Shown here: one piece after another, positions 55,981 to 64,000 of the stretch
How the letters are laid out: each line of letters starts with the position of its first letter
Numbering within the stretch: the stretch's first letter is position 1
Source of the DNA: Platycnemis pennipes
Lineage: Eukaryota; Arthropoda; Insecta; Odonata; Platycnemididae
Assembly (NCBI GenBank): GCA_933228895.1
Contig: OW121851.1
Span: 133,595,624 to 133,659,623, forward strand
Length of the DNA stretch: 64,000 nt
Direction of reading: 5' to 3'
The notes under the pieces: model-generated
The model's input: the letters and a program-made list of their open reading frames with translations, nothing else
Databases searched by the model: none
What the model was told of the DNA's origin: nothing
Made by a program: the position numbers and the translations under genes

Positions 55981-55984
55981 TTTA

Positions 55985-56974
55985 GGATATTCCGCAACCC
56001 TTCATTTAGAATATGCCACTAGTGCATGGAATCCGTACGACGAAGGTGTGAGTCAGAGCGCGTGCAATGGAGATCAGCTAGATTTGTTAAAGACCGTCAT
56101 GATAATTGATTAGTGTTATGAGTTTAATAGATGAATTAGGATGGGAATCACTATCTGAACGCAGGTCAAAGTTAAGGTTAAACATTCACAACAAGGAAAT
56201 TCGAGGCTGATTTATTTACAGATGGCGCCTGCGTATTATGTTAGGTTATTAAGAACCACTGCGTATTATGTTAGGTTAGATCCGATTAAAAAGACTAGTG
56301 AGATAGGTTGTCGTACCGATAGATTTAAACTGTCATTTTACCCGTACTATAAGAGAACACAATAGGCATCTTAGCAAAGGGAAGGGTGGGTGAAATACTG
56401 TTAGAGTAGTCTGTAGTGCATGATGCATGCATTGACGACCAAAAATCCCTTTATAACTATTTGGATATTAACAATCTACACGCATGTGACTTAATTATGG
56501 TAGACTGGACTATAATGACAAAATTAGAGGAATTGATTGCCGAACTGACAGATTTAAAATGTCTTATTTTCTCGTACAATTAGGGATATGAATAGCGGTA
56601 AATATGTCCAATACGAGTGTATCAATGTATAGCATTGGTAGCTGCATGTTGGTAAAAGGACTTGAAGGTAACCCAACTAACAGCATTTTTTTGCATGCGT
56701 GCTTTGCTATTTTTATCTTATTTTAAATAGTGAAGTTTAGACTAGTATATTATTGCTAATCCTTTATATGCGTGATATGCAATGCATGTTTTACGTGAGT
56801 TTACCCCCTGCCACACTAATTTATGACGGCTTGTAGGGTATTATGTAGATGTAGATGTAATTATCTAACATGTTCCGACGTAGTAACTTGATGCATGTAA
56901 ATTGTGCATGCGTGGTGATCTTCAACCCTGCCACACACTCACGCGGTGGCCTGCAGGGCATTGAGTGGATATAG
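55985..56974 (+). mobile_element. LINE-A 3' end split by LINE-B
   Basis: LHLEYATSAWNPYDEG starts the RT C-terminus; ELGWESLSERRSKLRLN follows. The ORF end and 3' UTR run to 56498, then resume at 56865 (AATTGTGCATGCGTGGTGATCTTC) to the hairpin (outer stems 56926-56931 and 56953-56958) and tail at 56974. A LINE-B insertion lies between. Confidence 0.85.
56499..56857 (+). mobile_element. LINE-B insertion in LINE-A with 7-bp target duplication
   Basis: Starts GGTAGACTGGACTATAATGA (5'-truncated in the RT C-terminus), passes the ORF end (GACAGATTTAAAATGTC) and 3' UTR, and ends with the hairpin and TATTATGTAGATGTAGATG. TAATTAT flanks it at 56492-56498 and 56858-56864. Confidence 0.9.
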
Positions 56975-56979
56975 ATGAA

Positions 56980-57535
56980 TATAATAGGAATTGGAATGCG
57001 CTACTATAGTGACGCCGAAGCTTTAAAATCACGCAATCCACTGGATAGAGTTTTATTCTAAAATAGGCTGAATCCTTTCTGAATATACGAATAATTTCGG
57101 GAGATTCCTTTGCAACCAGTTATAAGGAGGGTAAATCGTTTCAACAAATAATCCAACGAGACAGACAAATATTTCCATGAACTGCGCCGAAATAAATGGC
57201 GCATTTGTATCAGCAGCGTAAAAAAGGAGGGTCATTTCAGGGAAAAGAATCTCCCCGAGACCGCAACACCACATCTTGATTTCAGCGGTAGACCTCACAC
57301 AACATGAATAACTGAACACAATATCCAACAACAGGTGTTTCATATCAATCACTTTTCATAAGAATCAAAATTCTATTGTGTGGTTCACAAGCACCCTGAG
57401 TTCATCCTAGGATACTGTCACCTACGTACCGTACCTACGATAGGTACCTACGTAAGAATAATGAATTGATTACTGGTTAGAAAAACACAATCCTTAATAT
57501 ATTTACCGGCATTTCCGTAGCATGCATGTGTTAGT
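56980..57535. other. Unassigned segment with a hydrophobic frame
   Basis: A 99-codon minus frame (57053-57352) is Cys- and aromatic-rich with hydrophobic runs, but no family or splice context can be recognised. A TAGGTACCTACG cluster lies near 57430-57455. Confidence 0.3.
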
Positions 57536-57539
57536 AACG

Positions 57540-57995
57540 CTCAAACATGCGCCATGCACATCAGAATACTCAAGCAATTTTTACCTACCTAACCCTTTCC
57601 TATTCTGCTTACTGGGCTCTCTTAAGGTACACGGAAAAAATAAAATTTTAAATGTATCGGTACGACAACCTATCTCTCTGATCTTGTTTATTTGATCAAA
57701 CCTAGCATAATACGTAGGGGTTCTTAGCATATATCTAACGTCATCTGTATACAAATCAGCTTCGAATTAACTTAAAAGGTTTTGCCTAAAATTTAACCTG
57801 TGCTCTGATATTAATTTCCATCCTAGTTCTTCAATTAAACTCATATTCCCAATACAGCTATCATAACGGTCTTTAAAAAATCTTCCAAATCTCGTTTGCA
57901 CACGCTCTAATTCCTTTATAATACCTTCCTCGTACGGATCCCATACACTAGTGGTGTATTCTAAATGAGGCCTGACCAGTGTAGAACACGTTGGT
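57540..57995 (-). mobile_element. LINE-A fragment (3' UTR start to RT C-terminus)
   Basis: Antisense of the RT C-terminus (LEYTTSVWDP, ...ELGWKLISE) and ORF end; the 3' tail is missing. Confidence 0.75.
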
Positions 57996-58320
57996 TGCGT
58001 TAAGCATTACGGCCATTGGAGTTTTCCCTTTGTTAATAATAAAAAAGAAATCTTTATTACTACCGACTATTGGAATGCGAAGGGCCATAATTTACGGCAC
58101 GGACATAAAATAAATCTTAAAACAGCTATAACTGTCCTGCCTGATCATTTTCCACGTAACCTCGATCACGCATTATATGAGGCACTCGGAATACTAGTGG
58201 ATTAAGTTCAAATTTAATTATTTTTTAGAATAGAGGCGTATTATATTCTTTAAAATGAACCTGTTTTAGAATACTGGTGAATTAACTCCAAAGTTGAGCT
58301 ATTTGTCTCCGTTGTGATTG
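57996..58320. other. Unassigned segment
   Basis: Contains an imperfect ~75-bp tandem pair (GAATACT(A/G)GTG(G/A)ATTAA at about 58191 and 58269). Confidence 0.35.
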
Positions 58321-58605
58321 TGTTTGAAACCGTCGTCATTATCTCGAATATTCACGTGGTATAAACACGGATGATTTGCTAATTGGGTTTGTTAAAACCG
58401 CGGTTTTACAACCTCATTCATTGTTCACACTTGTGTTTTATCTCATTTGGGGGTTCTATAGTCGTTACAGATGAGAAAAATTCAAGTTAAAACAATTAAT
58501 AATATTGTAACGAGAAATTTAGACACACTAAATTTGCGAACCATTCGTGGTTTACCACGTCACTCCTTGGTTACGTATTCGAGATAATCCCGACGGTTTC
58601 TAACA
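58321..58605. mobile_element. 285-bp MITE (GAAACCGTCG...ATTATCTCGAAT ends)
   Basis: Left TGTTTGAAACCGTCGTCATT continuing ATCTCGAATA, and a right end that is its reverse complement with few mismatches. The right end alone recurs at 63376-63432. Confidence 0.75.
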
Positions 58606-58844
58606 TAGCCCCCCAGGTGACAGGACTTTACTTGAATACCGAAGAAGCTGTATATTATTTTAGAATGCAAGCGAAGCAAGTCCACACTGCACATGGTGCT
58701 ACAATATTTTGCTGGCATAACTTAATATTATGGACTAACAGTGTTCAGAATGAAATGAAGGTAAGTAATTTAAAAACGTGCCTCGAAACAAAGTTCACGG
58801 TTTTACGAATTATATCATTTGTGTAATGTTTTAAGGTACATCAT

Positions 58845-58922
58845 CGGTCAACAATCCTAGGATTGATTTGACGCAGCCCACCATCGAGTCTTCTATTGGC
58901 CAACCTCTTTATATCAAGTTTT
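58845..58922 (-). mobile_element. LINE-C 3' terminal fragment
   Basis: The minus strand reads ...YKEVGQ.KTRWWAASNQS with the CCTAGGATTGTTGACCGATGATG end. Confidence 0.7.
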
Positions 58923-59112
58923 AAGGTTAAATAACTTTTTTGAAACCTATAGTGAAGCATGTCCTTCACTTCTTGCAAACATAAATTTTTCAATATGTAT
59001 TTTATTTGTTGAAGAGCCAAGAGAGGATATCGTGGAGAAGGGCGATCCACCAGGACAGCTTAGAGGGAGAGAAAGAGCAAGAAAAGTGGAAGGCTGATAG
59101 ATAAATAAAAGG

Positions 59113-59340
59113 ATGGTTCCTCGACATACTGGACAAGAATATATCGACAGGAAAGCACAAAAAATTTCAGAAAAAGTGTTTATCTACTGTAACTGCTCGT
59201 ACCGATTGAAATGCTCATCAAGAATAACAGAAAAACAAACTAGGAAACTTTTATATATCCCTTATGTATTATACATCCCTTATTGCAAACCGAAACATGA
59301 TGTTTTCAACGCCTTCGTCTCGCTATCTCACTATTAAAGT
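59113..59340 (+). pseudogene. Possible repeat-protein remnant (YIDRKAQ...CNCSYRLKCSS)
   Basis: A 74-codon frame reads YIDRKAQKISEKVF, then CNCSYRLKCSSRITEKQTRK. I recall a similar Y.NRKGK....K.F...C.C..KCSS.I.EE.R.K block at the start of a protein family repeated in many insect genomes. The rest is absent. Low certainty. Confidence 0.3.
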
Positions 59341-59954
59341 TTGTCTTCACTATCTAACATGCCATCACTCACTTATGGACACTTCCCGAAGATAAAACAA
59401 TGGTCCGCAGCACTCTTTAAATTTCGCGAGTCACCTGGGGGCCCTTAACCGTATGTAAGGGGGTGTTTCTGTCCCCCAGCAAACGACAGTTAACTCGCCT
59501 TGGATATAGAAACACTGAGAAGGGTCTCCAACATATCTCAAAATAATATCCCCATCCTCGCGACGAGTGAATAGTGCGGCAGCTTGCTCGAGCGCGAATT
59601 ATAAGAGGACCAGGGCTGCCACAGGAATGCAATATGAGTGATTTTCAATGCTGTACGGGGTACGATGCAGGTGATGTGTCCACCTCACGAAAAAAGTGAC
59701 TCTTTTATTTCCGGGGGCTACGATCACTGCGACTCTCTTTTTTTTATCCGTCCAATGAATTTTAAAGAGGATCGTGACATGTGCAGGAATGCAAAGAGAG
59801 AATAATTCAATGCTTTACTCGAAAGCTCTCTCTCTCACTCGATCATTTCAGGGAAAAGCACTTAAAAGCCTTTTTATTTCGATCATTCACAGAAATCATG
59901 TTAGGCATTTCCTTTTTGGAAGAGGAACACAGAAACAGAAACTCGCAAGTACAT
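59341..59954. other. Unassigned segment
   Basis: Nothing recognised. Confidence 0.3.
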
Positions 59955-60160
59955 GCATTTACATCTACGCACTACAAACTAACAATATTTCACCTACCTA
60001 TCTATCCCTTTACTATGCTGCCTAATATTGTATCTTATGGTACGCGGGAAAATTGACATTTTGAATCTATCGGTACGAAAATCTATCTCTCTAATCCTAC
60101 TTATCTGGTCGAAAATAGCATAATACGCTGGTGTTTTTGATATATATTTAACGTGTGATA
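59955..60160 (-). mobile_element. LINE-A fragment with short tail
   Basis: ACATCTACGCACTACA at 59960 joins directly to the antisense 3' UTR/ORF-end region (GGTACGCGGGAAAATTGACA). Most of the UTR and the hairpin are deleted. Confidence 0.7.
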
Positions 60161-61707
60161 CTAGCAATGAATTAAATTAATAAATATTGAAGGTGGATGG
60201 TTTTATTTTCGCCAATAAACCTCAATATCTGTAAAATATATAGCATAGGACATCGAAAAACTACGTTCTCTTCACTATCTTACTCCCAACATTTACTGCC
60301 AGACAAATCCGAGTCTGAAAAATGGTGGTATTTACAGAGAAAATGCAAAAAGACTGACACAGAATGCATAGTTCAAATTTGCAGGCTACAACCGTAAAAT
60401 ATCAAAATTATAACTTTGGTCCGTGAAATGTCTAAATGGCTAATGTTCCATTACAAACGGTTGGTCTCAAACATCATGTAAAAAACCGAAAAAAAAGCTT
60501 TCAGTTGCCATAGGAATTCATTACATGACTTTCAAAAATAAATTTAAAGGAGGTATAATTTTACAAAAAAAATATTTGGAGAAAATTGAATAAACACAAA
60601 TAATTGTAAATTACTATCTAGGCGATTTATTATCACAATTATCACACGGCGTTTATTATCACACGGTGCTACATTTTGGACGTCATTAGTCACATTAGTT
60701 TCAAAGCATACAAACTAGAAATGGGTCGATACTATTTACCATATATAACCATAACCATATAGTATCATTTATTATCAACCTTGTCATTCGATTCTTCAAT
60801 TTTGTATCAGTTTATATGTGTGTGATTTGAGTGACACGGGTCCGCGGCTATTTGTTGCGGCAACGTCGCATGGCTTTTCCAGCAAAAAATAACCACTAAC
60901 CCGTCTCATTCAGGCCAATACAAATAAAATATTTATAAATTATATGATATAAAATTAGTAGATTAAATTACATTCTTATCAATGACGTGTTATAACATTA
61001 GGGTATCTACGGATTGCAAAAAAATTATAATAATATTTGTTCGAGCACCCAAAGCCGAGATAAACGCTTCTGATGAAACTGATTAAAGTATCATTTACTT
61101 GACAGATAAAATGCTAAAATTTTTAGACAAAGCATAAAAAATTCGTGTATATATATATATATCGTGTCACAGTTCCGACTAAATGATCTGAAGGGTTTTT
61201 GTGAAAAATACTTAAACTCCGCGTAATTGTTGAACAAGTAGAAAAAACGTCACTTTTTCCATTCAAACATTAATAAAAATTACGAACACATCGATAATAA
61301 AGACAATTAAAGTGCACAAAAAGCAACGTAGAATCAAGCGACAAAAAATATGATATACTCAACTTTTCAGTATTTACTTCGGTTACTTCATAAACACCCT
61401 TCAAACTGTACTGCACATGTTACTTTGGTCTACAGTAGAGTTCCACATGACGTAGAAACATGGTATCCAAATCGCTGGGGCCGCAGTCTCTCCCCGTCAG
61501 TGGCATATGAAGGGGTTACTAAAAAACCATTTTCCTCGTTAATTACCCGCTGGCAGCTAAATAACAGTTAAGAAGGGAAACGTTATATTCCAAGTGGGCC
61601 CACAAAAGGGTAAAATGGAATTTCTGAGTGGACACCATCACCTAGCTGAATCAACTTCAAATATGCTTTTTATCCGGGTGACTATATATTTGAATTCATT
61701 CTCGCTG
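60161..61707. other. Unassigned AT-rich segment
   Basis: Contains an (AT)n run at about 61147-61162. No frame over 75 codons has a recognisable domain. Confidence 0.3.
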
Positions 61708-62262
61708 CATCTACATCCACATAATACCCCGTAAGCCACCATAGGTGTGTGGCAGGGGGTGAACACACACACACCAAACATGCATCGCACATTACACAGC
61801 AGATATCATAAAAAATGATTAGTAATTATATTCTAGTCTAAACTAAGCAATTAAAAAAGATAAAAATAGCAAATTAAGCATGCAACAACATGCTGTTAGT
61901 TTTGTTAGCTTTAGTCCTTATACCAACATGCAACTACCTACGCCATCCATCAAGGCACTACTATTTATACCAATGGAAGTTTTTACAGTTATTCATATTT
62001 CTAATTGTACGAGGAAAGAGGGACATTTTGAATCTGTCAATTCGACTATCAATTGCTCTAATTTAGTGCTTATGGCGCAGCCTACCATAGTAAGTCGGAG
62101 TTCACAAAATATTTTTTACGTCACCAGTGAATTTATTATCGTGAAATTTAGTTAAGAGATGAAGTCTAAATTTCAACGCATGGTCTGACAATGATTGCCA
62201 TTTTAGTTCATCTAATAGAGTGGTTACGCTAATAAGTATAGTTATCACACCGTCCCTTTATA
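61708..62262 (-). mobile_element. LINE-B 3' end
   Basis: Antisense tail CATCTACATCCACATAATACC, hairpin (CCCCGTAAGCCACCATAGGTGTGTGGCAGGGGG), 3' UTR, ORF end (GAGGAAAGAGGGACATTTTG, then AATCTGTCAATTCGAC) and C-terminal RT to about 62262. Confidence 0.85.
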
Positions 62263-62438
62263 CATCCTGCGACGAGGAGTGGGAATCCACAGAGGAAGGG
62301 TGGGGGAGGGCAGGGCAGAGGAGATGGGTGGTAGGAGAATGGGAGGGGGTGGTCTTCTTCGATGCGCAGGGCGTTAAAGAAAGGTTTCGGCCGAATTTTT
62401 TTCCAGAATACCTCGCCACAACGACACCAAATCTCACT

Positions 62439-62483
62439 ATCTCTCTCTCTCTCTGTCTCTCTCTCTCTCCCTCTCTCTCTCCA
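62439..62483. repeat. (CT)n microsatellite
   Basis: About 45 bp of interrupted CT repeats. Confidence 0.95.
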
Positions 62484-63029
62484 CACAGACTGTTTCGGTT
62501 TCCGCTTCACTTCATCCCCCAACCCCTCCAATCAACGGACAGGACACAAATCAATTCTGAGCTCCAAGGCCAGTGAGGAAAGGATCTAGATTTTTTGGAG
62601 GAATTGGCGTCGCGGGGCGAGGTCAGCTGACAAAAGGCAACGAGCCAACTTCAGACACTGAAGTCGGGGTCGACACAAAAACGTATTCAGCTTAGCATCC
62701 GTGTATTATTTGCTGCAGAGCAGCATTTTGTCAGAGGATGTCAGCTCGGCTGACTTTCGCCCTCTCACCTGCCAGGTCAAAGTAATTTTAGGACGCGATT
62801 TCATAGGTGGGCATCTTTCAGCGAGGGACCTATTGTCAATACCTAGGTTTTTCAAAAATCTCAATTGGCGAGCTTTTGATATTTTGAAAGTAGTATTTAT
62901 GTAGTTTTGACATTACTTGCTTGATCGGTTAAAGTGCTGAAAATCTATATATGTTGGTATTTGAGGTCCTATTCTTATAAGTTGTAGGCTGATCTAATTC
63001 ATTTCCTTTCCTGTGCACTTACATCTTCC

Positions 63030-63260
63030 ATAAGACCTTTCCAGAGGAGGCCACCCCAAGCTTGTGCGGCATAATACCAATAGTGGCACTGGCTTCACGA
63101 ATATCTCATATATTTTGCTTTCAATTTCTCTTGGAGTTATTCAGCTTTTTAAAATAGGGGACAGTGTTGTCCTGATGCCTATACATTTGGCTGTTACTCT
63201 CGTGACGTGCTTTCGTAACTTTGCGTTCATTCTCTGATCATCCTTTTGACAGAGGCCAAT
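63030..63260 (-). pseudogene. Jockey/I-like LINE RT C-terminal fragment
   Basis: The minus strand reads NAKLRKHVTRVTAKCIGIRT then TLSPILKS, then ESKIYEIFVKPVPLLVL, in the pattern of the post-RT region of Jockey/I elements (inter-helix ...L.PIL...KL.IY...V.P.L.Y). Moderate support only. Confidence 0.4.
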
Positions 63261-63375
63261 AACCCTTATCATCGGCTGGTTCGGTGCATGCGCAAATTCT
63301 CTGTTGCTTCGTGTTTACCTTTTCTCCCTTCAGTCTTTATTCAAACAAAAAACTTGAGGCCTGACCTTAAACTTG

Positions 63376-63432
63376 TACCACGTGACTCCTTGGTTACCTA
63401 TTCGAGATAATCCCGACAGTTTAAAAAACAAC
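63376..63432. repeat. Half copy of the 58.3-kb MITE
   Basis: TACCACGTGACTCCTTGGTTACC and TATTCGAGATAATCCCGACA match the right end of 58321-58605. Confidence 0.7.
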
Positions 63433-63524
63433 CCCCTCCCCCCGGGACTCTACGGGACTCAGTTTCAAATGAGTGGGGCGGGTGTCGTGCCCGGCATCAG
63501 GAGAAGCAAAGCCGTTAACGTGGT

Positions 63525-64000
63525 ATCACACTGTCACGTGCTGAGTCTGTTTAATTTCGTTTCTATGCTGTCTCAAATACAGGATTTCTGCCCCAAATAC
63601 AAGATACAAATTAATTAAGTACATGAAATCTTACCCCAATGCAGGCACGTAGCCAGGCCCAGAAAGGATTCCCAAAAATTTTGTTGTTCTGATTTTAGCA
63701 GTGAACTGTACCGGTGAGAAGAGATAAGTATGGGCTCTGTAAAAATGAATACCAAGCACTGAAAATTAAGGGAAGAGATTTGTAACATGTCGGCACTGAA
63801 TGGGCAAGGTTGATTTGTTTCAAGTTACGCAAGACTTAGCCACCCCCCGAAGCAGATTTCTGGCTACGTGCCTGCCCCAATTAAATGTATTCTACATACA
63901 TAGATTCTTCATTATATATTCTTCACTAAAAATACGTGATGCAGGAGACTTAAATGCTGTTTTATTTGCATTCTTAATATTTTTAGTGTGCGCAGCTGTG
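63525..64000 (+). mobile_element. Second copy of the 29.4-kb element, split and cut by the window end
   Basis: GTCACGTGCTG...CTGTTTAATTTCGTTTCTATG, ACAGGATTTCTGCC, AAATACAAGATACAAATTAA and, after the hAT insertion, TTCTTCACTAAAA...TGCTGTTT follow 29450-29660. Confidence 0.65.
63642..63874. mobile_element. hAT MITE with 8-bp target duplication (233 bp)
   Basis: TIR CAGGCACGTAGCCAG at the left and CTGGCTACGTGCCTG at the right. Flanks CCCCAATG (63634-63641) and CCCCAATT (63875-63882) form an 8-bp duplication with one mismatch. TIR sequence and 8-bp target are classic for hAT. No coding capacity. Confidence 0.9.

Noticed and set aside
62229..62576. Overlapping frames of 100 and 118 codons
   Set aside because: Driven by the CT microsatellite (SLSLSLS / RERERE peptides).

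Overview
The window looks like repeat-dense, non-coding arthropod (probably insect) nuclear DNA. Reasons: it is AT-rich, there is no bacterial-style gene packing, no open frame exceeds about 190 codons, and nearly everything recognisable is a decayed eukaryotic transposable element. I recognise no intact host gene, no canonical functional tRNA or rRNA gene and no CRISPR array. Species cannot be fixed from the sequence. All family names used here (LINE-A to LINE-D, SINE-1, SINE-2, TIR-1 and so on) are labels made for this window.

Retroelements. Two related CR1/L2-type LINE families dominate. LINE-A and LINE-B share a C-terminal reverse-transcriptase region, a 3' UTR ending in a conserved hairpin (CCCTGC...GCAGGG) and a TGTAGA-type tail. 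About seventeen tails occur on both strands, most of them 5'-truncated. LINE-C (about 37.85-39.4 kb, 20.0-21.0 kb, 47.2-47.9 kb and fragments) and LINE-D (7.67-9.62 kb) are endonuclease/RT-type elements with different 3' ends. tRNA-derived SINE-1 lies at 0.45, 16.8 and 26.1 kb, and SINE-2 at 37.6 and 53.8 kb. A 5S-rRNA-like fragment lies at 15.8 kb. A Penelope-like GIY-YIG remnant lies at 51.1 kb.

DNA transposons. A 3.8-kb pogo/Tigger-like element (29.9-33.74 kb, TA duplication) carries a decayed CENP-B/HTH transposase and two nested elements. Two 1.5-kb TIR-1 copies lie at 5.36 and 48.57 kb in opposite orientation. Three copies of a TTAA-flanked 0.95-kb element include a direct tandem pair at 23.03-25.02 kb. 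Other TIR or fold-back elements lie at 8.8, 13.65, 26.4, 27.9, 29.4, 32.2, 33.8, 58.3 and 63.6 kb. Pseudogenes resembling a YqaJ-type nuclease (42.8 kb) and two recurrent arthropod repeat-protein families (52.2 and 59.1 kb) are further remnants.

How it fits together. The region is a stack of nested insertions: LINE-B inside LINE-A with a 7-bp duplication, LINE-B inside LINE-C, a LINE-A tail inside the TTAA element, an inverted-repeat element inside LINE-D, and a Penelope fragment inside another repeat. The most interesting signals are the 3' hairpin shared by two LINE families and a SINE, a hammerhead-ribozyme-like core that recurs beside Penelope-like material, and an unexplained duplicated segment (17.1 and 18.1 kb) with a conserved hydrophobic reading frame.
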